A stretch of 64,000 bases of DNA from Bosea sp. ANAM02 (GTDB lineage Bacteria > Pseudomonadota > Alphaproteobacteria > Rhizobiales > Beijerinckiaceae), in NCBI RefSeq assembly GCF_011764485.1, contig NZ_AP022848.1, forward strand, positions 3,376,001 through 3,440,000, written 5' to 3'. The notes under the pieces were generated by a model, which was not told the origin of the DNA, searched no databases, and worked only from the letters and a program-made list of their open reading frames with translations. Below, one piece after another: positions 26,126-34,236 of this stretch. The position numbers were made by a program, and so were the translations under genes. Within the stretch, counting starts at the first letter, position 1. Each line of letters starts with the position of its first letter.

Positions 26126-26785
26126 TCAATCGCGATCGGGCGCGCCCGGCGGAAACAGCTTGCGGAACGGCCTCGCCTCGTCGACGGCGCGCGCGAAGGA
26201 GGGCCGCGCCAACAGGCGAGCCCGATAGGCGCGGAGATTGCCGAAGGCGGCGTCGATCTCGTGAACCCAGTCGGCATAGAACAGCGCGGGCGCCGCAGCG
26301 CAATCGGCCAGGCTGAAATCCTCGCCGCAGGCCCAGTGCCGCCCGGCGAGCGCGCCATCGAGCCAGCGATAGGCATCGTCCAGCTTCTCGCGCGCCCTGG
26401 CGACGCCGAAGGGATCGCGGTCGTCGGCCGGGCGCAGTTGGTCGAAGACGATCGCCTGCATCGGCGTCATCACGTAGTTGTCGAAGATCCGGTCCATCAT
26501 CCGCACCTCCAGCGCCTGCTTCGCGTCGGCCGGCACCAGCCGGACCGCGCCCGGATGAAACAGGTCGAGATGCTCGATGATGACGCTCGATTCGAAGACG
26601 GGCATTTCGCCATCAACGAGCACCGGCATCTTCTTCATCGGCCAGAGTTTCACCCATTCGGCGCCGGCCGCGGGATCTTCCGGCCCGAGCTGGCGATAGA
26701 TGAAGGGCGTCGCGTTCTCGTAGAGCGCCACCAGGACTTTCTGACAATAGGACGAGAACGGATGGGCGTAGAGCGTTAGCGGCAC
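26126..26785 (-). CDS. Glutathione S-transferase family protein (GTG start)
   Basis: 219 residues. Thioredoxin-like half: LTLYAHPFSSYCQKVLVALY (S-x-x-x-x-x-S/C active-site region), KKMPVLVDGEMPVFESSVI with the cis-Pro and E-S pair. Helical half: RHWACGEDFSLADCAAAPAL, the usual N-capping box of GSTs. I take the GTG that lies 5 bases after CAGGAGG. An in-frame GTG five codons upstream would place that ribosome site inside the gene. A 14-bp inverted repeat lies about 40 bases upstream and may be its operator. Confidence 0.85.
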   Translation of the reverse strand: MPLTLYAHPFSSYCQKVLVALYENATPFIYRQLGPEDPAAGAEWVKLWPMKKMPVLVDGEMPVFESSVIIEHLDLFHPGAVRLVPADAKQALEVRMMDRIFDNYVMTPMQAIVFDQLRPADDRDPFGVARAREKLDDAYRWLDGALAGRHWACGEDFSLADCAAAPALFYADWVHEIDAAFGNLRAYRARLLARPSFARAVDEARPFRKLFPPGAPDRD

Positions 26786-26824
26786 GGGCGCCTCCTGCAC
26801 GAACCTGACCTGTTCTCTTGCATA

Positions 26825-26857
26825 GAGTAACTGATTGCGTTTTGCAATCAGTTACTC
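26825..26857. promoter_or_regulatory. 14-bp inverted repeat operator candidate (GAGTAACTGATTGC)
   Basis: Perfect 14-bp arms separated by GTTTT. It is AT-rich against the background and located between the divergent GST and chemotaxis-transducer genes, about 40 bases from the GST start. The size and symmetry fit a dimeric winged-helix repressor. I recall similar GTAACTGATTGC motifs near HxlR/GST genes, but no regulator gene lies adjacent here. Confidence 0.6.
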
Positions 26858-26982
26858 AGCAGAATGGCCAGGCGCGGGAAGCCGTCACAATCCTTAACGA
26901 AATCCGACGCGCCAACTTCCGCATCGTCAACCAATCATCAACGCCGCGCGCGCAATGTCGCTGGCGACCGAAAAGCCCGACC

Positions 26983-28530
26983 ATGCCGCATATTTCCCAT
27001 CCCTCCCCCGTTCCCGACGCAGAGCTGTTGAACAGCGAGCACGAAGGCTTCGTCGCCTTCGCGCAGAACGCCCTGGCATCCGCGATCCTGAACTTCGCGG
27101 CCGTGGTGGCGGTCGCGGCCATGCTGTGGCGGCCCGATCGCGCTCCCGTGCTGGTCGGCTGGGTGGCGGCGACGCTGACCTACTCGCTGTCGATGGGGCT
27201 CGACATCGCCGCCTGGCGCAGCCGCCTCTACGAACGCTCGCCCTGGCCGACGCGCATCGTGCATCTGCGCGCGCCGGCACTCGGGTTGATCTGGGGCGCC
27301 CTGCCCTGGATTGCCGGCGCGACGACCGATCCGCGGGAGAACATCGCCATCGGCTTCGTCATCGCCGGCATGATCGCCAGCGGCATGACGCGCTTCGTCG
27401 TCGTGCCCCGCGCGGCGCTGATCTACGGCGTTACGCTCGGTGCGACCGCGGTTCTGTCCTTCGTCCCGTTCTCCGCTGGCGCGGCGATCACGGTGGCGGT
27501 GCTGCTTGCCCTGTACCTCGTGTTCATGACCCGGCACGTTACGGCCTATGGCGCGACGCTGGCGGAAGCCGTGCGCAGCCGCAATGCCGCGATCGAAAGC
27601 AGCCGCGAGCGCATCGAGCTCCAGCAAAATGCACTCGCCGAGCGCGACGAGACGAGCCGCCGGCATCACGAGCTGCTGGAGATCGTCGCGGCCTTCCGGC
27701 AGTCGATGGCGGGCTTCCAGGACGTCGTCCGGCACGAGACGCAGGGCATCGCGGCCAGTGCCGCCTCGCTGGCCGGCACGGCCGAGACGACGGCGAGCCA
27801 GGCCGGCGCGGCGCGGATCGCCGCGGCGAGCGCCACCGGAGAGATCGACGCCATCGCCGCCAGCACCGGCCAGCTCAACGACGCGATCACGTTGATCGGC
27901 GAGCGGACCTACCGCGCCGGCGCGGTGATCAGCGATACCGTCTCGGTCAGCGCGACGGCGATGGCGGATATCGCGCAGCTCTCCGCACTGACGCAGGGCA
28001 TAGCGGGCATCGTCGAAATGATCCAGGCGATCGCCGGACGGACGAACCTGCTCGCCCTGAACGCGACGATCGAGGCTGCGCGGGCCGGCGAGGCCGGGCG
28101 CGGCTTTTCCGTCGTCGCCGCCGAGGTCAAGGGTCTGGCGGCGCAGACGACCGATGCCAGCAACGAGATCATCACCAAGATCGGCGCGATCGGCGCTTCC
28201 GCCACGAATGTGACGCGCTCGATCGAAGCGATCCGCCAGGCCGTGCTCGACGTCCACGAGGTCACACATGCCATCGTCGCCGCCGTCGAGGAGCAGCGGA
28301 CCGCGACCGCCGCCATGTCGAGCAATATCGATTCCGCCGCGGACCACAGCCGTCAGGCGACCGAGCGCGTCGAGCAGGCCTACGGCGCCGTCGGCGAGAC
28401 CAAGACCGAGATCGGAAAGGCCCGGCAGGCCGCCGAAATCATGGCCGAGGTGGCCGGTTCGCTCGCGACCTCGGTCGACGATTTCCTGCGCCGCATGGAA
28501 GCGGCGAATGCCGGCGGGCGAGCTGCCTGA
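26983..28530 (+). CDS. Methyl-accepting chemotaxis-type signal transducer with membrane-embedded sensor
   Basis: 515 residues. Residues ~30-195 are about six membrane helices with very short loops and no periplasmic ligand domain. A coiled-coil linker (residues ~200-240, many Glu/Arg) leads to the MCP signalling domain. The hairpin tip reads [20 protein letters not shown], the conserved MCP signature that binds CheA/CheW, followed by [15 protein letters not shown]. It likely controls taxis or a chemosensory pathway from a membrane or energy signal. The ATG of MPHISHPS is chosen; earlier in-frame sequence overlaps the operator-like palindrome. Confidence 0.85.
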   Translation: MPHISHPSPVPDAELLNSEHEGFVAFAQNALASAILNFAAVVAVAAMLWRPDRAPVLVGWVAATLTYSLSMGLDIAAWRSRLYERSPWPTRIVHLRAPALGLIWGALPWIAGATTDPRENIAIGFVIAGMIASGMTRFVVVPRAALIYGVTLGATAVLSFVPFSAGAAITVAVLLALYLVFMTRHVTAYGATLAEAVRSRNAAIESSRERIELQQNALAERDETSRRHHELLEIVAAFRQSMAGFQDVVRHETQGIAASAASLAGTAETTASQAGAARIAAASATGEIDAIAASTGQLNDAITLIGERTYRAGAVISDTVSVSATAMADIAQLSALTQGIAGIVEMIQAIAGRTNLLALNATIEAARAGEAGRGFSVVAAEVKGLAAQTTDASNEIITKIGAIGASATNVTRSIEAIRQAVLDVHEVTHAIVAAVEEQRTATAAMSSNIDSAADHSRQATERVEQAYGAVGETKTEIGKARQAAEIMAEVAGSLATSVDDFLRRMEAANAGGRAA

Positions 28531-28594
28531 GCAGCCCCTCTATCCAGGTGTTTCCCGCTGCAAAGAGTCCGGCTTCGACGAACCCGCCATTCGC

Positions 28595-28685
28595 GTCATG
28601 GTCGGGCTTGTTCCGACCATCCACGTCTTCGTCGATACCATGCGGTGTTCAAGGCGTGGATGCTCGCCACAAGGGCGAGCATGAC
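28595..28685. repeat. Intergenic repeat of two hairpins (GTCATGGTCGGG type)
   Basis: Contains hairpin GGTCGGGCTTGTTCCGACC and hairpin GATGCTCGCCACAAGGGCGAGCAT-type arms, flanked by GTCAT and ATGAC. The copy at 34121-34215 is the same unit in the opposite orientation with about 85% identity by eye. It lies between convergent genes (MCP and ccr). Confidence 0.85.
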
Positions 28686-28716
28686 GGCAGTCCGAACGAG
28701 GACAGTTCGCGAAGCC

Positions 28717-29988
28717 TCAGCCCGGCAGCGCCTCGGCGACATCCTCATAGGTCCTGAGGCCCGTGCGCGGGGCGTAGACCAGCACCGACATGTTGCCCGG
28801 CGCATGCTCGTTCTTCCACATCTTTTGGTGGGCGAGCGGGATCTTGTCCCAGGGGAAGACCTCGGACATGCAGGGGTCGACGCGCCGGTCGATCACGAAC
28901 TGATTGGCGGCGCTCGCCTGCTTGAGATGTGCGAAATGCGAGCCCTGCACGCGCTTCTGCCGCATCCAGACATAGCGCGCGTCGAAGGTGATGTTGAAGC
29001 CGGACGTGCCGGCGCAGAACACCACCATGCCGCCGCGCTTGGCGACAAGGCAGGAAACCGGGAAGGTCGCCTCGCCCGGATGCTCGAAGACGATGTCGAC
29101 ATCCTTCTTGCCGGTGATGTCCCAGATCGCCTTGCCGAACTTGCGGGCCTCCTTGGTCCACTCGTTGTACTCGGGCGAATTGACCTTGGGCATCTGGCCC
29201 CAGCAATTGAAATCCTTGCGGTTGATCACGCCCTTCGCGCCGAGGCCGAGCACATAGTCGCGCTTGGTCTCGTCCGAGATCACGCCGATCGCGTTGGCGC
29301 CGGAGGCCGCGCAGAGCTGCACGCCGAAGACGCCGAGGCCGCCCGAGGCGCCCCAGACGAGGACGTTGTCGCCGGGCTTGATGGTGTGGGGAGCGTGGCC
29401 GAAGAGCATGCGATAGGCGGTGGCCAGCGTCAGCGTGTAGCAGGCCGCCTCCTCCCAGGCGAGGTGCTTGGGCTTGTGCATGAGCTGGCGCGACTGCACC
29501 CGGCAGAACTGGGCGAAGGAGCCGTCCGGCGTCTCGTAGCCCCAGATGCGCTGGGTCGACGAGAACATCGGATCGCCGCCATTGCACTCCTCATCGTCGC
29601 CATCGTCCTGGTTGCAGTGGACGATGACCTCGTCGCCGACCTTCCAACGCTTCACCTTGGAGCCGACCGCCCAGACGATGCCCGAGGCATCGGAGCCGGC
29701 GACATGGAACGGCGCCTTGTGGACGTCGAAGGGCGAGATCGGCTGGCCGAGGCCGGCCCAGATGCCGTTGTAGTTGACGCCGCCGGCCATGACGAGGAGC
29801 AGCACCTCCTCCTCGCCGATCGACCATGTCGGCACAACCTCGACCTGGAACGAGTCCTGCGGCGCCCCGTGGCGCTCGCGCCGGATCGCCCAAGCGTACA
29901 TCTTCTCCGGGACATGGCCGAGCGGGGGCAACTCGTCGAGCTCATAGAGATCCTTGAGCGGCTTCACGGCGGCCTGCGACTTCGACAT
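28717..29988 (-). CDS. ccr: Crotonyl-CoA carboxylase/reductase
   Basis: 423 residues, the usual Ccr length. It is an MDR-family enzyme without zinc cysteines. Visible features are MAGGVNYNGIWAGLG (with the conserved Asn), VAGSDASGIVWAVGS, the Rossmann loop WGASGGLGVFGVQL, the Ccr-specific insertion NCWGQMPKVNSPEYNEW, and SHFAHLKQA with the conserved His involved in CO2 binding. Ccr reductively carboxylates crotonyl-CoA with NADPH and CO2 to (2S)-ethylmalonyl-CoA, the key step of the ethylmalonyl-CoA pathway. The start has GGGAGA 6-7 bases upstream. Divergent from a small membrane protein gene. Confidence 0.95.
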   Translation of the reverse strand: MSKSQAAVKPLKDLYELDELPPLGHVPEKMYAWAIRRERHGAPQDSFQVEVVPTWSIGEEEVLLLVMAGGVNYNGIWAGLGQPISPFDVHKAPFHVAGSDASGIVWAVGSKVKRWKVGDEVIVHCNQDDGDDEECNGGDPMFSSTQRIWGYETPDGSFAQFCRVQSRQLMHKPKHLAWEEAACYTLTLATAYRMLFGHAPHTIKPGDNVLVWGASGGLGVFGVQLCAASGANAIGVISDETKRDYVLGLGAKGVINRKDFNCWGQMPKVNSPEYNEWTKEARKFGKAIWDITGKKDVDIVFEHPGEATFPVSCLVAKRGGMVVFCAGTSGFNITFDARYVWMRQKRVQGSHFAHLKQASAANQFVIDRRVDPCMSEVFPWDKIPLAHQKMWKNEHAPGNMSVLVYAPRTGLRTYEDVAEALPG

Positions 29989-30068
29989 GGTCGTCTCCCT
30001 GCTCTCTTTCGTCGTTGCCCAGCCCGGAGTTCGTCGGCGGATTGGGACGCCGATCATGCACCATATGC

Positions 30069-30108
30069 TGCGCTGCGCCATTAACCTAAGGAATCACGCC
30101 GCAGCGCA
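30069..30108. promoter_or_regulatory. Inverted repeat TGCGCTGCG-N22-CGCAGCGCA upstream of ccr
   Basis: Perfect 9-bp arms 22 bases apart in the 200-base divergent region between ccr and the small membrane protein gene, about 80 bases from the ccr start. It could form a hairpin or bind a regulator. Arms this GC-rich can arise by chance here, so support is weak. Confidence 0.3.
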
Positions 30109-30189
30109 ACACCCTTTCTTTCGCCACTTGCGCTTTCTTCATCGTTTGCTGTGATGCTGGCGTCCGGCGCGGCGTACCGAGGAGAAACG

Positions 30190-30492
30190 ATGCCCGGTCT
30201 GCTGAAGATGATCGGCCTGCCCGATATGCCCATGCTGTCCGTGGTGATCGTTCTCACGATGATCGTGCTGAGCGCGCTTCTGATCGGCTGGCTGGCCGAT
30301 CTCCTGCTCGACGAGGCCGGTTTCGGCGTGATGTTCAATACCGGCATCACGCTCGTCGGCGCCTTCGCCGGCGCCTGGCTCTGGCACCGCTACGGCATCC
30401 CGACGCGCTTTCCGGCCGAAGCCCTGCGCGCCGCGATCGCGACGGGGTCCGGCCTGCTGCTGCTGATCGCGATGGCCGTCATCCGGCCGTGA
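30190..30492 (+). CDS. Small three-helix membrane protein (GlsB/YeaQ-like)
   Basis: 100 residues with three hydrophobic helices: about residues 13-37, 45-65 and 80-98. The middle part, GWLADLLLDEAGFGVMFNTG followed by LVGAFAGAWLW, resembles the Gly-rich pattern of the transglycosylase-associated GlsB/YeaQ/YmgE family, but the N- and C-terminal extensions differ. GAGGAGA lies 6 bases before the ATG, so expression is well supported. Its stop is 3 bases from the convergent PLP-enzyme stop. The function is unknown. Confidence 0.7.
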   Translation: MPGLLKMIGLPDMPMLSVVIVLTMIVLSALLIGWLADLLLDEAGFGVMFNTGITLVGAFAGAWLWHRYGIPTRFPAEALRAAIATGSGLLLLIAMAVIRP

Positions 30493-30495
30493 AAA

Positions 30496-31428
30496 TCAAC
30501 GCGCGGGTTGGGCGCCGAAGCCGTTCAGGTATTTCATCCCGGTATCGCACATCAGCGTGACGATGGTCGCGCCGGCGCCGAGCCGCTCGGCCAGTCGTAG
30601 CGCCGCCAGGACGTTACCGCCGGTCGATGTGCCCGCGAACAGCCCCTCCTCCCGCGCCAGGCGCAGCACCATCGCCGTCGCCTCGGCCGTCGAGACCGGC
30701 TCGATGGCATCGACGAGGTCGGCCCGCCAGAGCGGCACGACATAGCCGGCACCGACCCCGTCGATCTTGTGCGCGCCGGTCGGGCCGCCGGAGAGCACGG
30801 CGGATTCGGCCGGCTCCACCGCCATCAGGGCGATCTTCGGATCGCGCCGGAGCAGCGCCTCTCCGGTCCCGCGCAGGGACGCCGCCGTGCCGACGCTCTG
30901 GACGAAGCCGTCGATCCGGCCGCCAGTCTGCGCCCAGATCTCGTCCGCCAGCCGGTCATAGGCCGCGAGCTGGTCGGTATTGCGCATCTGGTCTGTCCAG
31001 AAGGCGCCCGTCTCGGCCGCGATGACGCGGGCGGCCTCGATCATGTCCTTGGTCAGCTTCTCGGTCATGCGCCCGGATTCGCTGGGAATGATCGTCAATT
31101 CGGCGCCGAGCAGGCGCATATGGGTCAGCTTCTCGCGGGCAAAGGCATCGGATGTGACGATGTGCAGGCGGTAGCCCTTCGCCGCGCAGACCTGCGCGAG
31201 CGAAACGCCGGTGCTGCCCCCCGTGTATTCGACGACGCTGCCGCCCGGCTTCAGGCGCCCGTCGCGCTCGGCCGCCTCGATCATCGCCAGAGCCATCCGG
31301 TCCTTCATGCTGCCGGTCGGGTTCTCGCTTTCGATCTTCAGGAGGATGCGCGCGCCGTTCTCCGGCACGATCCGGCGCAGCGGCAGAAGCGTGGTGCCGC
31401 CGATGCGGCTGAGGATGTCGATGGGCAT
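30496..31428 (-). CDS. PLP-dependent cysteine synthase family protein
   Basis: 310 residues, fold-type II PLP enzyme. The PLP lysine is K42 in NPTGSMKDRMA. The substrate loop is EYTGGSTGVSLAQVCA, and FAGTSTGGNVLAAL binds the PLP phosphate. The tail reads CDTGMKYLNGF. It is related to cysteine synthase and cystathionine beta-synthase; the YTGGSTG rather than TSGNTG loop points to a distinct subgroup rather than housekeeping CysK. It is divergent from a marR gene across 68 bases that contain a palindrome, so MarR regulation is likely. The start is the ATG of MPIDILS. Confidence 0.82.
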   Translation of the reverse strand: MPIDILSRIGGTTLLPLRRIVPENGARILLKIESENPTGSMKDRMALAMIEAAERDGRLKPGGSVVEYTGGSTGVSLAQVCAAKGYRLHIVTSDAFAREKLTHMRLLGAELTIIPSESGRMTEKLTKDMIEAARVIAAETGAFWTDQMRNTDQLAAYDRLADEIWAQTGGRIDGFVQSVGTAASLRGTGEALLRRDPKIALMAVEPAESAVLSGGPTGAHKIDGVGAGYVVPLWRADLVDAIEPVSTAEATAMVLRLAREEGLFAGTSTGGNVLAALRLAERLGAGATIVTLMCDTGMKYLNGFGAQPAR

Positions 31429-31450
31429 GGCAGGTCCCAGGAAAGCAATT

Positions 31451-31481
31451 AGATGTATATGCAATTATTGTATCTGCATGT
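31451..31481. promoter_or_regulatory. Imperfect palindrome, candidate MarR operator
   Basis: A 31-bp AT-rich imperfect palindrome (A-x-ATG-x-A-x-AT-x-CAAT and its mirror, 11 of 15 half-site positions) centred in the short region between the PLP-enzyme gene and the divergent marR. Position and size fit autoregulation and control of the neighbour. Confidence 0.55.
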
Positions 31482-31496
31482 AAACTCTGATTCGCC

Positions 31497-31952
31497 ATGA
31501 AGGGACAGCACGGATTGCGGAACGAAGTACGGATGCTGGCTGCCAGCTGCGCCGGATTGACTATCCGGCAAGCCGCGCGGCGGATGACGCAAGCCTATGA
31601 GAATGCGTTGCAGGACAGCGGCCTGAGCGTCGCTCAGCTCGGGCTCATGGCGGTGATCGCGACGCATGAGGACGACCACATGGCGGCGCTCGCGGAGCAG
31701 GCCGGGCTCGATCCCTCGACGCTGTCGCGCAATCTGAGGGGGCTGGAGCGCGACGGGCTGGTCGAGATCGCCTCGGTGGAGAAGGATTTGCGCCGCCGCG
31801 CCGTCTGGCTGACGGAGAAAGGGCTCAGGCGCCTTCAGGGCGCACTGCCGGTCTGGCGAGATGCCCAGACCCGCATGGCAGAACTCTTTCCAGCCGAGCT
31901 GCTGCAGCGACTCGCGGCCGCGAGCGAGAAGCTCGCCCGACCAGATGATTGA
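31497..31952 (+). CDS. MarR-family transcriptional regulator
   Basis: 151 residues. Winged helix: helix-turn-helix AALAEQAGLDPSTLSRNLRG followed by a wing with D-L-R-R-R-A-V-W-L-T. The N- and C-terminal helices would form the dimer. It is divergently placed beside the PLP enzyme gene with a palindrome between them, the classical MarR layout. The gene ends four bases from the convergent ubiG stop. The ligand is unknown. The K-D-L-R-R-R-A wing replaces the common D-x-R-D/G-R-A-x. Confidence 0.85.
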   Translation: MKGQHGLRNEVRMLAASCAGLTIRQAARRMTQAYENALQDSGLSVAQLGLMAVIATHEDDHMAALAEQAGLDPSTLSRNLRGLERDGLVEIASVEKDLRRRAVWLTEKGLRRLQGALPVWRDAQTRMAELFPAELLQRLAAASEKLARPDD

Positions 31953-31955
31953 GCG

Positions 31956-32717
31956 TCAGGCCCCGCCGCTGCGGATGGCGGCGAGCATGTAGTTCACGTC
32001 CATGTCGCGCGAAGCGCTCCAGCGGCCGGTCAGCGGATTGAAGACCACGCCGGTCTGCGTGCCCAGCATAAAGCCGTTGCCCTCAATGGCGCCGCCGAGC
32101 TCGACCGGCGTCACGAACTTCTCCCAGTCATGCGTGCCCTTCGGCAGCCAGCGCAGGACGTATTCGGCGCCGACGATCGCCAGCGCATAGGATTTCAGCG
32201 TGCGGTTGAGCGTCGCCATGATGAGCAGGCCGTCCGGCTTCACCGCCGCGCAGCAGGCGGCGACGAAAGCCTCGACATCGGCGACATGCTCGACGACCTC
32301 CATCGCGAGCACGATGTCGAAGCGCTTGCCGGATTCGACGACAGCCTCGATCGTCTCCTCGCGATAATCGATCGAAAGCCCGCTCTTTTCCGCATGGGCT
32401 CGCGCGACCGCGATATTGGTCGGGGCCGGATCGAGACCGGTGACCTCGGCGCCCAGCCGCGCGAGCGGCTCGGAGAGCACGCCGCCGCCGCAGCCGATAT
32501 CGACGAGGCTCAGGCCATCGAGGGAACGCATCGTCTTCGGATCGCGGCCGAAATGGGCGCAGGCCTCGTCGCGGACGAAGCCGAGCCGCACAGGATTGAA
32601 CTTGTGCAGGACGGCCATGGGCCCTTTCGGGTCCCACCAGTCGCGGGCGATCGCATCGAAGCGGGCGACCTCGGCCGGGTCGATCGTCGAGCCTGTGCGC
32701 TGGGTCGCAGCCGCCAT
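31956..32717 (-). CDS. ubiG: Ubiquinone biosynthesis O-methyltransferase UbiG
   Basis: 253 residues. N-terminal FDAIARDWWDPKGPMAVLHKFNPVRLGF is diagnostic of UbiG. The SAM-binding motif is LVDIGCGGGVLSEPLARLGA, followed by G-L-D-P and the MEVVEHV segment. C-terminal GTHDWEKFVTP and DVNYMLAAIR complete the family pattern. UbiG carries out both O-methylations of ubiquinone synthesis at the inner membrane. It is divergent from lysC, an arrangement conserved in many Hyphomicrobiales. Confidence 0.95.
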   Translation of the reverse strand: MAAATQRTGSTIDPAEVARFDAIARDWWDPKGPMAVLHKFNPVRLGFVRDEACAHFGRDPKTMRSLDGLSLVDIGCGGGVLSEPLARLGAEVTGLDPAPTNIAVARAHAEKSGLSIDYREETIEAVVESGKRFDIVLAMEVVEHVADVEAFVAACCAAVKPDGLLIMATLNRTLKSYALAIVGAEYVLRWLPKGTHDWEKFVTPVELGGAIEGNGFMLGTQTGVVFNPLTGRWSASRDMDVNYMLAAIRSGGA

Positions 32718-32851
32718 GAACCGGTCCTTCGCTGATGCGATGCCTCATTGACACCGCGCCTGTCGCCCGTCATCTACACCCGCCCCGCCGCAAGTGCGAG
32801 GGCGACGTTTCGACCCGGCCCAAAGCCGGGACAGCTATCGAAAAGACCGTC

Positions 32852-34090
32852 ATGGCCCGTCTGGTGATGAAATTCGGCGGCACCTCTGTCGCCACTGTCG
32901 AGCGGATCAAGAACGCGGCGCGCCACGTCAAACGCGAGTTCGACGCCGGCCACGAGGTCGCGGTCGTGGTCTCCGCCATGTCGGGCAAGACCAACGAGCT
33001 CGTCGCCTGGTGCAGGGAAGCGGCGCCGATGTTCGACCAGGCCGAGTACGACACCGTCGTCGCCTCGGGCGAGCAGGTCACCTCCGGCCTGATGGCGATC
33101 GTGCTTCAGGAGATGGGCCTGCCGGCGCGCTCCTGGCAGGGCTGGCAGATCCCGCTCTACGGCTCGGACGCGCATGGTTCGGCCCGGATCGAGAGCGTCG
33201 ACGGCGCCGGTATCGTTGCGGGCTTCGACCGCAACCGCGAGATCGCGGTCTGCTCCGGCTTCCAGGGCATGAACCCGCGCACGCATCGCATCGTCACGCT
33301 CGGCCGCGGCGGCTCCGACACCAGCGCGGTCGCGCTCGCCGCCGGTCTCAAGGCCGATCGCTGCGACATCTACACCGATGTCGACGGCGTCTACACCACC
33401 GACCCGCGCGTGGTGCCCAAGGCCCGGCGCATGGACAAGGTCTCCTTCGAGGAAATGCTCGAAATGGCCTCGCTCGGCTCCAAGGTGCTGCAGGTGCGCT
33501 CGGTCGAGATCGCCATGACCCAGCGCGTGCCGACCTATGTGCGCTCCTCCTTCGACGACCCCGAAAACCCCAATCCTGGCACCCTCATCTGCGACGAGGA
33601 CGACATCGTGGAACAGCAGATCGTCACCGGCATCGCCTTCTCCCGGGACGAAGCCCAGATCACCCTCCGGCGCGTGGCCGACAAGCCCGGCGTCGCCGCG
33701 GCGATCTTCGGCCCGCTCGCCGATGCCAATATCAATGTCGACATGATCATCCAGGTCGTCTCGGACGACCAGGCGACGACCGACATCACCTTCACCGTGC
33801 CGACCGCCGACTACGAGCGCGCCAGGACGCTGCTCGAGAGCAAGCACGACACGATCTCCTATCAGGAGATCCAGGGCGCGACCGACGTGGTGAAGATCTC
33901 GGCGATCGGCGTCGGCATGCGCTCGCATGCGGGTGTCGCCGCGCGCGCCTTCCGGGCACTGGCCGAGAAGGGCATCAACATCCGCGCGATCACCACCTCC
34001 GAGATCAAGTTCTCGGTGCTGATCGACTCGGCCTATACCGAGCTCGCGGTGCGCACGCTGCACTCGCTCTACGGGCTGGATGCCGCCTGA
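32852..34090 (+). CDS. lysC: Aspartate kinase
   Basis: 412 residues. The N-terminal kinase domain starts MARLVMKFGGTSVATVERIK (KFGGTSV at 7-13). GRGGSDTSAVALAAGLKADRC and YTDVDGVYTTDPRVVP follow. Two C-terminal ACT domains (ITLRRVADKPGVAAAIFGPL; ISAIGVGMRSHAGVAARAF) provide feedback control by lysine/threonine. It catalyses the first step of aspartate-family amino acid and diaminopimelate synthesis. The start is the ATG of MARLVMKF. It is monocistronic, followed by an intergenic repeat. Confidence 0.96.
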   Translation: MARLVMKFGGTSVATVERIKNAARHVKREFDAGHEVAVVVSAMSGKTNELVAWCREAAPMFDQAEYDTVVASGEQVTSGLMAIVLQEMGLPARSWQGWQIPLYGSDAHGSARIESVDGAGIVAGFDRNREIAVCSGFQGMNPRTHRIVTLGRGGSDTSAVALAAGLKADRCDIYTDVDGVYTTDPRVVPKARRMDKVSFEEMLEMASLGSKVLQVRSVEIAMTQRVPTYVRSSFDDPENPNPGTLICDEDDIVEQQIVTGIAFSRDEAQITLRRVADKPGVAAAIFGPLADANINVDMIIQVVSDDQATTDITFTVPTADYERARTLLESKHDTISYQEIQGATDVVKISAIGVGMRSHAGVAARAFRALAEKGINIRAITTSEIKFSVLIDSAYTELAVRTLHSLYGLDAA

Positions 34091-34120
34091 GGCCAACAAG
34101 CCTCGATAATCACTCCCGCG

Positions 34121-34215
34121 CCGTCATGCTCGCCCTTGCGGCGAGCATCCGTGTCTTGAACACGATCTTCGACCTGCGAAGACGTGGATGGTCGGGACAA
34201 GCCCGACCATGACGG
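34121..34215. repeat. Intergenic two-hairpin repeat, inverted copy
   Basis: Bounded by CCGTCAT and ATGACGG. It is the reverse-orientation homologue of the unit at 28595-28685, with both hairpins conserved (GCTCGCCCTTGCGGCGAGC; GGTCGGGACAAGCCCGACC). It sits between lysC and the efflux operon, 22 bases from the permease stop, and could terminate both. Confidence 0.88.
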
Positions 34216-34236
34216 GAACGGGCGCTCCCGGCCCTG

